From Segatella baroniae DSM 16972 = JCM 13447 (GTDB taxonomy: Bacteria > Bacteroidota > Bacteroidia > Bacteroidales > Bacteroidaceae): a stretch of DNA of 64,000 nt. The notes beneath the pieces were generated by a model. That model was not told where the DNA came from. It saw only the letters and a list, made by a program, of their open reading frames with translations, and did not search any database. The stretch spans positions 1 to 64,000 of the forward strand of contig NZ_AUFQ01000014.1 in NCBI RefSeq assembly GCF_000426585.1, written 5' to 3'. The first letter of the stretch is position 1. The number at the start of each line of letters is the position of its first letter. A program made the position numbers and the translations under genes. Of the stretch, positions 34,746 through 43,684 are shown in pieces.

Positions 34746-36221
34746 CTAATAGTTTATACGCTTGAAATTCCGTTCCAGAAAATCCCAGTTCTCTACGACT
34801 ATCTTGTGGCTTTCTGCTTCCAATCCCGGCGGACAAGGGAAGCGGAGCTGAGGCAGCATGTCACGCTCGAAAAGATATTGGAGCATTTCATGGGTGGAAA
34901 GTGAGACGAATAGGTTCCATTGCTCGTCTATGCCGGTAGTGGCAACGTAGTATGGATTTCGTTCATCACAGATACATTGCGCAGCGTTGGAACACGTCTC
35001 AAAGCCTGTTGACGGACTGGGGATGAACGCTACGATGTTTTCACCGTCACCTTGGAACATGCCGATTTGCGCATCGACGTTTTTCAGTCCCATGTCCTTC
35101 CTCAGGAAGTCAAGGTATTCTTTTTCATCTTTAAAATAGAAGAGCGGACTGTTGCCCGACAGCTTCATCAGCTTCTTGTAGTTGGGAATGCCTATGGTGG
35201 ATGGGGCGTCCGTGTCTTCGGTCGATTCCGCCAGCGGCTTGTCGTCATCATCGGACAACATGCTCATGACACCGTTCAACTCCCATCTGTCCATATAAAA
35301 GACAAGAGACATGATGATCTTCTTTGACTTTCCGATCACGCCGCGCTTGAGGTTCAAAGCCGCGTATTCCACAAACCGTTCCTTGCCGTCACTCAATTCG
35401 AAGAGTATGCCATCGTCCTGTTCTTCTATGACTTTATAGATGTTGATATTATCAAAGAAAATGCTTGAGAGACGTGCGGCATACTTGTCTTGTCAGTTGG
35501 CTCTTAGGATGTTTTCCAGCCATTCGCTGGGATAAAGCGCCAAAAGACCAACCCTAAACAAGAAAACGCTCAGGCTGTTTGCCATGTACATGGACTGCCT
35601 TATGTTGTCCGTTTCCGCATAGAGGGTTTCGTATAGATGTTGATGTAAATTCTGATATTTGGCAGCGAGTTGCGGGGTGAAAGTGAGATAGCTGTCGAAA
35701 AGCAGCCACTCCAGTGTGAAGCGCATCGTGACGAAGTCGTCCATGAACGCGCAGCGGTGGAAATAGTCGTGCAGCGCTTCATTGACAGGCAACGTCTCGA
35801 AGCTGTTCAGACAGAAATTGAATACTACTTGTGGCGCACAGAGAATAAATGGGCTTATGGGATGAATGAGTTTCCCTTCATTGAGGGACAAATAGTTTCA
35901 GATGAGAAACTGGATGTCTTCGACGTTGGAATCGTTGAGGAAATATTCGTCTTCATCAATGGGATAAAAAGGAAGATACTTCCCGTAAAGCTCCTTGTGC
36001 CTCATCACAAAGCCGTGCCACAATCCGCTCTCGGCAATGATGTCTTCCATATAGAGCGTGAGGGCAATGTCGATGTTGTCTTCTATCGTGTTGTCAGGGA
36101 GTTGCTGGCGGAGAATGGTCAGGAGCTGGTTTCCAAAACGTGCATATATGAAATCGGTTTTGGAATCAAGCAACTTAGGATGTCTCTCCTTGATGTCGAG
36201 TGCAACGATCTTTGTGGGCAT
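34746..36221 (-). pseudogene. Long unidentified gene interrupted by two in-frame TGA codons
   Basis: Three consecutive segments (36221-35898, 35897-35493, 35492-34746) share one reading frame, separated only by TGA at 35898-35900 and 35493-35495. Read through, the product would be 491 residues, beginning MPTKIVALDIKERHPKLLDS. Both TGA codons fall where Trp would fit (FLI-stop-NYLSLNEG and LRAN-stop-QDKYAARL), so two TGG to TGA changes are the simplest explanation. There is no frameshift in nearly 1.5 kb. No domain was recognised with confidence; it may belong to a Bacteroidetes family of unknown function. The C-terminal part contains ESHKIVVENWDFLERNFKRI. The intact DUF6155 gene follows. Confidence 0.7.
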
Positions 36222-36240
36222 AATATGCGGGATTGATTAG

Positions 36241-36627
36241 GTTGGAAACTATGGATATTTGAATCATACCACAAGTTCAATGCAAAAATATATAAAACTT
36301 TTGGGTCAGGTGCCAACTGAATGGACATTTTCCATTTTCTTTGGGAAAGTATGGTCTGTTTCTTTTCTTGGAGGGTTGCAATATTGTATTACCATACTCA
36401 AAAGGCGATTACAAATCAATAGAGTCATGAACAAAGTACACATTTATCAGACAGCCGATGTATGGTCTTCTGACGAATCTACTTGACAAGACGGAGATAC
36501 TGTGCCTTCCCACTATATGCTTATTTCATCGGAAATCTGGACGAAAGTGTGTGTGTTTGGCTGCCAATCTAATTTTAGGTATTTTTGTCATGAGAAACCG
36601 ACTTATTAAAAGAGTAGAAAGGAAAGC
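36241..36627. other. Intergenic stretch without recognisable gene
   Basis: About 390 bp between the interrupted gene and the sigma remnant. A 75-codon frame (36259-36486) has no recognisable features or good ribosome site, and nothing else was seen. Confidence 0.6.
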
Positions 36628-36807
36628 ATGAACTTTAATCAGAAAGAATTAAGAAAGTTGGCGGAGGGCGACGCCCGTACTTTCGCGGCTTTGCACCGAA
36701 CTTTTTTTTACCAAAGATTCATCAGTTTGCACTCATGCTACTAAAAGACAATCAAGATACCGACGACGTTTGACAAATCATCTTCATGAAAGTAAACCCG
36801 CACATCA
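36628..36807 (+). pseudogene. ECF sigma factor remnant cut off by the CRISPR array
   Basis: From ATG 36628 (with AAAGGAAAG before it) the frame reads MNFNQKELRKLAEGDARTFA then ALHRTFF, an ECF sigma N-terminus. At a run of eight T (36702-36709) the frame must shift to continue as PKIHQFALMLLKDNQDTDDV, then TGA, then QIIFMKVN, which is sigma region 2. Similarity ends where the first CRISPR repeat begins at 36808; regions 2.3 to 4 are missing. Frameshift, stop and truncation show that the gene is dead. Confidence 0.65.
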
Positions 36808-37543
36808 GTTGTGATTTGCGTGAAAACAACGACCTTTGCAGTATCAGCAACAACGCAAGGTCGGCTTCGGCTGCCAACGGACTGGTTGTGATTTGCTTGA
36901 AAACAACTACCTTTGCAGTATCGGCAACAACAGCAACTGCGAATGGCCAGTTCTATGACCAGTTGTGATTTGCTTGAAAACAACTACCTTTGCAGTATCA
37001 GCAACAACCATGCTCTGCACAATACCATTCCCGACATGTTGTGATTTGCTTGAAAACAACTACCTTTGCAGTATCGGCAACAACAGCAACTGCGAATGGC
37101 CAGTTCTATGACCAGTTGTGATTTGCTTGAAAACAACTACCTTTGCAGTATCAGCAACAACCATGCTCTGCACAATACCATTCCCGACATGTTGTGATTT
37201 GCTTGAAAACAACTACCTTTGCAGTATCAGCAACAACTCCGGCAGTACGTAGCCAAGTTCCCCAGCCGTTGTGATTTGCTTGAAAACAACTACCTTTGCA
37301 GTATCAGCAACAACTTGGTAACCTCTGGAATCCTTGTAGTTCCGTTGTGATTTGCTTGAAAACAACTACCTTTGCAGTATCAGCAACAACCATTGCTCTC
37401 AGGAGGCACACAAGGTTCAGTTGTGATTTGCTTGAAAACAACTACCTTTGCAGTATCAGCAACAACCGCCGCCCTTGAATCCCAACTTGCCGAAATGTTG
37501 TGATTTGCTTGAAAACAACTACCTTTGCAGTATCAGCAACAAC
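36808..37543 (+). CRISPR. Type II-C CRISPR array, 10 repeats and 9 spacers
   Basis: Repeats are 47 bp, beginning GTTGTGATTTGCTTG and ending CAGTATCAGCAACAAC, at 36808, 36885, 36962, 37038, 37115, 37191, 37268, 37344, 37420 and 37497. Spacers are 29-30 bp. Repeat 1 is degenerate (GCGTG for GCTTG, CAACGACC for CAACTACC); repeats 2 and 4 share a TCGGC variant. Spacers 2 and 4 are identical, as are 3 and 5, so seven of nine are unique. Length and sequence are typical of Bacteroidetes type II-C. On the plus strand, the first 20 nt of the repeat pair with the tracrRNA anti-repeat at 43507-43526. Inside each intact repeat, GTTG at positions 1-4, 19 bp, TACCTTTG at 24-31 matches a promoter. Confidence 0.98.
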
Positions 37544-37617
37544 TGATTATCTATATAATATTGATTACCAATACAATATATAGATATTGCAAAAATAAAA
37601 AAGTGATACTACAAAAC
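37544..37617. other. AT-rich flank of the array next to cas2
   Basis: The sequence after the last repeat is strongly AT-rich with an imperfect inverted repeat (CTATATAATATTG with CAATATATAG). It is where a leader would be expected if new spacers enter at the conserved-repeat end; the degenerate repeat lies at the other end. Confidence 0.45.
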
Positions 37618-37646
37618 AAAATCCCACTTGCCAAGGGTGGGATTTT
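37618..37646 (-). terminator. Terminator after cas2
   Basis: Perfect 10-bp arms AAAATCCCAC (37618-37627) and GTGGGATTTT (37637-37646) with a 9-nt loop, T-rich on the minus-strand exit side. It ends the cas9-cas1-cas2 transcript before the array. Confidence 0.8.
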
Positions 37647-37666
37647 CGTTTTCTATCAATTGAAGA

Positions 37667-38014
<348 letters not shown>

Positions 38015-38947
38015 TTACATTTCCGGATAACTGATGTGCCGGGCTTCCCCAGCAAAGCATTTTGCAAGAGACGCTGTCGTCTGTTGCGCAGCTATCATCA
38101 GTGGACTTCGCTTGCCATTCACCACAACATCCAACATCGGAATCGCCAAGAGCTGCATTTTCTGTTCTTTCGTAATTTCCGAAACTTCGCCATTGCAACG
38201 AATCATGTCAATGACAAGTTGGTCTATAAACGGACGATAGGGTTCCATGATGTCATCTGCCAAGCAATAAGCGTTGTACCGGTTGTGATGATGAATTCCC
38301 AAAGTGGGCAGTAGGCCACTCCCTACCAGCGATCGGGCTATCACTGCACGCAAGATGGCATAACCATAATTCAAAAGATTGTTGGGCGGTGCACCCTCCC
38401 GCCCACGAACAAAATCAGGATAGTCCGTAAAAAGATTACGCCAGTAGTAGGCGGCAGCCCTTGCTTCCAGATTCTCCGAATCACCACTACGAACATCGTT
38501 TGCCCATACTCGCATACAGTTGGTCTCTTTGTCAGTATTAGTTCGTAGTACATGCTCCTGGTTGAGAATCTTTTGCTTTACAGTTTGCTGCCAGAGTTGT
38601 TTACGTAATGGCAGAGAAGCTTCCAACTGCATACGGAACCGCTCGTTTTGCGTATTGTTGCCACATAACGGAAGAAGCAAACCCACGGGCATACCTTTTT
38701 GGTCACAAGTAATGACCGCACAATTATTTGCCAACAGTGCCTCAAGTACTCCGGAGGTTACTGTAATGCGCCGATTATCGAGCACGACCACCCCAATGTC
38801 TTCTATCGGGATGGTGCGCTCGGCCTCTTTTTTCAGCGTTTCGGGCAGTGTATCGTTACCTTCTACTTCAGGCAAATGCAACACCAACTGGGCATTGCGT
38901 AGACTCAGATAGATAGGATTGGTGAAGCAAAGAGTTTTCTTTATCAT
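38015..38947 (-). CDS. cas1: CRISPR-associated endonuclease Cas1
   Basis: 310 residues, type II Cas1 length. Metal-binding residues are visible as Glu161 in NLEARAAAYYW, His in LGIHHHNRYNAY (219-221) and acidic residues in LADDIMEPYRPFID (231-242). VVVLDNRRITVTSGVLEALL and CAVITCDQKGMPVG form the N-terminal beta domain. It integrates spacers together with Cas2 and, in type II, needs Cas9 for PAM choice. The gene begins 12 bp after cas9. Confidence 0.98.
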   Translation of the reverse strand: MIKKTLCFTNPIYLSLRNAQLVLHLPEVEGNDTLPETLKKEAERTIPIEDIGVVVLDNRRITVTSGVLEALLANNCAVITCDQKGMPVGLLLPLCGNNTQNERFRMQLEASLPLRKQLWQQTVKQKILNQEHVLRTNTDKETNCMRVWANDVRSGDSENLEARAAAYYWRNLFTDYPDFVRGREGAPPNNLLNYGYAILRAVIARSLVGSGLLPTLGIHHHNRYNAYCLADDIMEPYRPFIDQLVIDMIRCNGEVSEITKEQKMQLLAIPMLDVVVNGKRSPLMIAAQQTTASLAKCFAGEARHISYPEM

Positions 38948-38959
38948 AACAAGACAGCC

Positions 38960-41900
38960 TTACTTTATGACTCTGAGGATATTTCCTAACCGGTCTACAT
39001 CAAGTTTCCAGCACACGGCCTTTATCATTTCACCTGTCAAAGACTTTTGATTCTTTGATTGTGGACTACCTACTCCATATTCGTTTTGAATAATAGTACC
39101 ATTACAGAAAGACTCCGCTATCTTCTTATCCACATTATAAATAAGCCCCGCCGACCTGTGAGGAATAAAATTCGCAGTTGTACCGCTAGAATCTACAAAT
39201 TTATAGATTCTTTCCTTGTCCAATTCATTACCATTTTCTTCCCTTGGCACATACACCAAGTCGTTGGGCGACAGATAGCACTTCAAAGGAACCTCCTTTT
39301 CGTTCTTCTCCGGCACAGGAGACAGGCCCTGCTTCAGCCGTTCTGTTACCTCATTCAACGGAATGGTATCGTAGCTTCGCTTACCTTCCTCATCCTCGTA
39401 GATAGCAAAATAAAGATTGGTTCCCTTCTGAGCCTCAACATATTTATCAGCCTTATTACCAGTTTCTCCTACTTGATACTTTTCCCCCATAGTCTCTGCA
39501 ACTCTAACCTTTAGAATAGGTTGATGCTTTTTACCATCATTATAAACTGCAATGTTCTGGTTCATCTCGGCAATTCCCTCTGGTGTAAAGGTAATGGCAG
39601 GGTCTCCGCCTTTAGCTTCAAGATAGTTAAGAAGAATCTTCTGAATGCCTGTATCGGTGATTGCGTCAATGCGCTTTTTATCGAATGAGGTGTCGAGCAA
39701 CTTTCGCGTTGCCACCATAGGCTCTTTTTCATCACTGAATCGCCACACTTCCACCTTATCTATATACTGCTTGTTCCAACGGTAATCCGTGCTCTTGAAA
39801 TGAGCAAGCAACTGTTTGGTATTGAATTGCTTATCCACCAAGACATTAATATAGTCGCGCAGCTCCTTATTACAAATAGAAGAGATGTTTTCCAAAGCCT
39901 CCTTTAGCTTGACAACAGCTTTCCGGCGAAGGTTGACATGTCCGAAGACAGTCTCCTTGTGCATTGGCTTTCTCACCGCCCACATCTCGTTGCCTTTCTG
40001 CGGCACCATCGTCTTCTTGCTGTCTGCATCGTACCGTTCATAGTAATTGGTAGCTTTGTTGATGACACGAACATAATTCTTGAAGCTGACAACCACATCC
40101 TCCAATGCCGCACGCGCATCTTGCGTGAATGTTTCCCACGGCTTGCGGATGATACGATTCTTCTCGCAAAGCAACTGACGCAAGTCTTCCCGCTGCTTTG
40201 GACTTTTAGCAAACTCGTTGTTCAGGTAGTTGATGATATTGCGCGAGGCACATGCTATCACCAGCGCATCCATAGCATGATGGCGGTGATCGATACGCTT
40301 CTTGTTGAAACCAGGCAGCAATTCCATCGGAACAGAGGTCTGGAACACCCGTTTCCCTTCCTTATTCTCCCAATGTCCAAAGTTTTCTGACTTTGTCAAC
40401 CTATTGAGTCGCTCAAAACGAGAATAAACAATGCTGTTCCAAACATCATTCAGTCCCCAGTCTTTCTTCAGCCTGTCGGTAATCCCACCTGTGCAGGAAA
40501 CGACAAACTTAGACGTTGCTTCCAATTCATCTTCAGTACGGACGACATTCGAAAGCAACCCCTTCACCACCTTACTTATGTATCTACTGTCGTTCATCTG
40601 GCGGTTCAGGAACTCCTGCGGAATATCTTCCAGCAGAAGTTTCTCCTTCTTATACTTGTTATTGGAATAATGTTCGGTAACGAAAGTCTTGTATTCACTC
40701 TCGCTGAAAACCTTTACATCGCCCAGCATCGTGCAGTGGACAATCTCGCCACCATGATTTTTGATAAACTCATAGCCCAGCATATTGCTCTTCAGCGTAT
40801 TCACTTCCGACTCGCAAATCACCTTGTTGTTAAAAGAATCATCGAAGTAACGGCTTTGCGGAATGACATGTTCTATCTGATAGGCCGAAGTAAAGAGCTT
40901 GGACAGAGAGATGGACTTTCCTGTATAGGGCGACCGATACTTCTGTTCCAACCACAGTTTATACCTTAAAAGTTCTTTCGCCGAAGGTTGTGCCATCTTC
41001 GATATCTTGGAAATCTCTGCATACTCGGTATCATCTTTGGTCAACTGCTGCAAAGCTCCTTCTTCGTAGATACGCAATATCTCCTGTTGCATTGGCGAGT
41101 AAGGGCGTACATCCTTGACGTCAGCATCATTTTTAAGTTCCATCAACAGGCATTTGATGCGCAAATTGGTGTTTTCATTTCTCAATATATTCTTCGTCAT
41201 GTGCGCACGCTGCTCGGCCGTACTCTTCATTCTGCGTCCAAGTTCTACATGAATCTCATCTATGTGTCCTGCTTCTTTCCATATATCGTGAACCGTTCGG
41301 AGTGTTTCGAGGATACACTGCTCTACGATAGGATTGCGAAGCGAATGCTGTCTGAAGCCTTTAATGTATGACAGCAGTTTATCCGGAGAGTCCCAACGCA
41401 GTATATGCGTTGCCTCTGAATGCCGACCATACACGACATAACACGCCAGCCATTCGGGCAGACCTTGGAAATCGGCAAGATGGCTGAAAGAATAAGCCGC
41501 ATGACCCATCCGCTCTCGTATTTTCTCCTCTATATCTCCCTGCACAATACGTTCTATTCTATCTCTTGTCTGCTTGCAGATATCCTCCTCGTGCCACCAA
41601 CTGCCCATACGCATGACAGCCAACAGCTTCTTCACGGCTTTCTCCGAGTAGGCTCCATAATCTTTCTTGAAGGGTTTCACCTTCAGGAAGGCACCGGCAA
41701 ACTCGTCATCATCCCTTAGCTTGTGCAGCGCACCTTCGGCTTCGTCTCTGGCTTCCACCGAATAGAGCAAGTGCCAAAGCCTGTATTGAAGTTCCGAATC
41801 GTCGAGCCAGCTACGATCCATGCCTGCTCTGTCGAGCGCAAGAAGCAGTTCGTGCCTCGTCTCATTACAGGGATACTTCTTCTCCTTGTCTTCTATATAG

Positions 41901-43453
41901 TTCCAACGGATGGCAAACTCTTTTTCGGCACCTATCTTTACCTTCTTCAATCCAAAGAAATCCTTCAGCAATGTCTCCTGATTGATTTCCTTCCGGTCGT
42001 TCAAATAAGCAAACAAACGGGCGTAATCTTCCCTCGAACGGAGATATTCGGCAGTCACCTCCTTGTCGTCAGTCCTGTCAAAGAGCCTTAGATTGACGAT
42101 AAACTGCCACAGGCGGAACTCCTGATAATAGGGATTCGACTTCGCGACACACTTGATTCCTTGCCGTTTTTTCTTTCCTTTCTCTTTATCCTTATATTTA
42201 TAATACTCGTAAGGACACTCGGCAATCAGCGATTTCTTGCTTTTCAACGGACGCTGATAGAAGATAAGGTCGGTCAGAAGCAGGTAAACCATGTCTTTCT
42301 TCATCAAGCTGTCCCGATGGGGTTGATTGCTTTGATACAATTCTTCCGCACACTTTGCCAGCATTTCCCTGCTTTGCAGTTCCTCGTGATGCTTGCTTTG
42401 CTCACGCAAGATAGCTTCCAGTTCCTGTTTATAATATTTGCGTTCAATAGTACGGATGAAGTTTCCACGAATCTTATCGACAGGTTCTGCCAGCAAATGG
42501 TCGTAGATAAAGGCACCGACGGTCTTGCCCGAGTCTTCCAACTGCGACTCGGTACGTTTCTTCCGAAGCCCCCAATCGTTTTCATCCGGTGCACGGAACG
42601 ACCGCTTGACTTCACCGTCCTTATCTTTCTTGAGAGTCGTTCCGTCCTTCTCATACTCGGTGGTTACAATGAACTGCTTGATCTTTCCTACCCAATCATC
42701 CAAGGCTATCTTGCTGGGACAGGGGTATATCCATCCGTTTTCCAACTGAACACGATACCAGGTATTGCCCCCTTTTCCTTCTTCTGCGACTTCTATGCTG
42801 ACTACTTTCAGCTCATAGTATTCCTCGCGCTTCGTTGGATTTTCTTCTTCCTCCTCCCCGCGCAGCTGATAATATCCTCGTTTCTGATTGAAGTTAAGCA
42901 GTATCCACGCCAACTCCTCTTTGCCGACAGCTTGCGAGAGGGCCTTTTTCCGCAGGAAATAGAGTGTCCAGTCCAACGGGATCTTCCTTCCGTCAGCCAC
43001 CAATGCAGGCTGATGACGGGCGAAATTGGCCATCATTTCGTGGAAGGAGTCCATGAAAAGGAAACGCATGGAGCCATCCTCAAGACGTTCCCAGGCCAAC
43101 TTGGGCTCGCCATGATTGAGGAATTTGCCATAAGTGGAGGCTTCTTCCCTATTCCACCCTATTGCGGAATCGTAGTGAGGGGGCAGAAATCCCATCACGT
43201 GCAACACTCTGTGCAAGCGCTCCCGCCGCAGCAACGAACGCTCCCTTATCCTCCGAACGCTTCGAAAACCAGTACGAATAGCCGTCTGCGATTCCGTCAC
43301 TCCCTTGTCAAAGTTGCCTAAGATGTCCTGACTCATCGGAATGATGCGGCTACCCAATTTAATGTCATGCAAGTAATTTCCATGGTCGTCAACAGAGACT
43401 TTAGCCCAACCAATACTATTGGTTCCCAAGTCTAATCCAAGAATTGTTTTCAT
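38960..43453 (-). CDS. cas9: CRISPR-associated endonuclease Cas9, type II-C, large form
   Basis: 1497 residues. RuvC-I is ILGLDLGTNSIGWAKV with Asp8. The Arg-rich bridge helix is at about 60-85 (RSVRRIRERSLLRRERLHRV). The helical REC lobe follows. RuvC-II is HIDEIHVELGRRMK with Glu737; HNH is YQIEHVIPQSRYFDDSFNNK with His862; RuvC-III is RIDHRHHAMDALV with His1059 and Asp1062. The C-terminus should hold the PAM-interacting domain. All nuclease residues are intact, so a double-strand-cutting enzyme is expected. At about 1500 residues it belongs with the long Bacteroidetes II-C proteins. No Csn2 or Cas4 is present, which defines subtype C. Confidence 0.98.
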   Translation of the reverse strand: MKTILGLDLGTNSIGWAKVSVDDHGNYLHDIKLGSRIIPMSQDILGNFDKGVTESQTAIRTGFRSVRRIRERSLLRRERLHRVLHVMGFLPPHYDSAIGWNREEASTYGKFLNHGEPKLAWERLEDGSMRFLFMDSFHEMMANFARHQPALVADGRKIPLDWTLYFLRKKALSQAVGKEELAWILLNFNQKRGYYQLRGEEEEENPTKREEYYELKVVSIEVAEEGKGGNTWYRVQLENGWIYPCPSKIALDDWVGKIKQFIVTTEYEKDGTTLKKDKDGEVKRSFRAPDENDWGLRKKRTESQLEDSGKTVGAFIYDHLLAEPVDKIRGNFIRTIERKYYKQELEAILREQSKHHEELQSREMLAKCAEELYQSNQPHRDSLMKKDMVYLLLTDLIFYQRPLKSKKSLIAECPYEYYKYKDKEKGKKKRQGIKCVAKSNPYYQEFRLWQFIVNLRLFDRTDDKEVTAEYLRSREDYARLFAYLNDRKEINQETLLKDFFGLKKVKIGAEKEFAIRWNYIEDKEKKYPCNETRHELLLALDRAGMDRSWLDDSELQYRLWHLLYSVEARDEAEGALHKLRDDDEFAGAFLKVKPFKKDYGAYSEKAVKKLLAVMRMGSWWHEEDICKQTRDRIERIVQGDIEEKIRERMGHAAYSFSHLADFQGLPEWLACYVVYGRHSEATHILRWDSPDKLLSYIKGFRQHSLRNPIVEQCILETLRTVHDIWKEAGHIDEIHVELGRRMKSTAEQRAHMTKNILRNENTNLRIKCLLMELKNDADVKDVRPYSPMQQEILRIYEEGALQQLTKDDTEYAEISKISKMAQPSAKELLRYKLWLEQKYRSPYTGKSISLSKLFTSAYQIEHVIPQSRYFDDSFNNKVICESEVNTLKSNMLGYEFIKNHGGEIVHCTMLGDVKVFSESEYKTFVTEHYSNNKYKKEKLLLEDIPQEFLNRQMNDSRYISKVVKGLLSNVVRTEDELEATSKFVVSCTGGITDRLKKDWGLNDVWNSIVYSRFERLNRLTKSENFGHWENKEGKRVFQTSVPMELLPGFNKKRIDHRHHAMDALVIACASRNIINYLNNEFAKSPKQREDLRQLLCEKNRIIRKPWETFTQDARAALEDVVVSFKNYVRVINKATNYYERYDADSKKTMVPQKGNEMWAVRKPMHKETVFGHVNLRRKAVVKLKEALENISSICNKELRDYINVLVDKQFNTKQLLAHFKSTDYRWNKQYIDKVEVWRFSDEKEPMVATRKLLDTSFDKKRIDAITDTGIQKILLNYLEAKGGDPAITFTPEGIAEMNQNIAVYNDGKKHQPILKVRVAETMGEKYQVGETGNKADKYVEAQKGTNLYFAIYEDEEGKRSYDTIPLNEVTERLKQGLSPVPEKNEKEVPLKCYLSPNDLVYVPREENGNELDKERIYKFVDSSGTTANFIPHRSAGLIYNVDKKIAESFCNGTIIQNEYGVGSPQSKNQKSLTGEMIKAVCWKLDVDRLGNILRVIK

Positions 43454-43469
43454 TTTTCTACTGTTTTTA

Positions 43470-43501
43470 TTTGGTTCTTAGTTATTAATTGTTTATATTT
43501 G
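43470..43501 (+). promoter_or_regulatory. tracrRNA promoter
   Basis: TTTG (43470-43473), 20 bp, TATATTTG (43494-43501) is a full Bacteroidetes -33/-7 match. Transcription would start at about 43507, exactly where the anti-repeat begins, and runs away from cas9. Confidence 0.75.
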
Positions 43502-43506
43502 CGGCT

Positions 43507-43578
43507 GTTTTCAAGCAAGTCACAATAAGGATTATTCCGTTGTGAAAACAAACAAGGCGGGGCAACTCGCCTTTCTTT
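43507..43578 (+). ncRNA. tracrRNA
   Basis: The anti-repeat at 43507-43526 pairs with the first 20 nt of the CRISPR repeat without interruption, using two G-U wobbles (repeat positions 1 and 8). It is followed by AAGGATTATTCCG, a nexus-like hairpin (GGA 43529-43531, TCC 43536-43538), and by a terminator stem AAGGCG (43554-43559)/CGCCTT (43568-43573) with tail TCTTT. The predicted RNA is about 72 nt. With crRNA it would load Cas9, after cutting of the duplex by RNase III. Ends are inferred. Confidence 0.85.
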
Positions 43579-43628
43579 ATGATATCACCCCAAAACCATC
43601 ATCTACACAGGCTTGAGGCTCTCCATGA

Positions 43629-43672
43629 GATTTCCAATGAACGTTCAACCAATCAAAGTTTCATTGGAAATC
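43629..43672. terminator. Inverted repeat after coaBC
   Basis: 12-bp perfect arms GATTTCCAATGA (43629-43640) and TCATTGGAAATC (43661-43672), 20-nt loop, just beyond the coaBC stop. There is no clear T run, so a terminator role is only probable. Confidence 0.5.
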
Positions 43673-43684
43673 GGAAGGGCGGAT

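Noticed and set aside
34746-36221. Genome-wide use of TGA as Trp
   Set aside because: Many genes here (for example folP, GH-locus sigma, coaBC) end at TGA in the expected place, so host recoding is not supported.
36815-36838. TTTG at repeat positions 8-11 as the -33 box
   Set aside because: Only 12 bp separate it from TACCTTTG; GTTG at positions 1-4 gives the proper 19 bp.
36855-37496. Self-targeting spacers matching this window
   Set aside because: No spacer was noticed elsewhere in the window by eye; origins of the spacers cannot be judged without a search.
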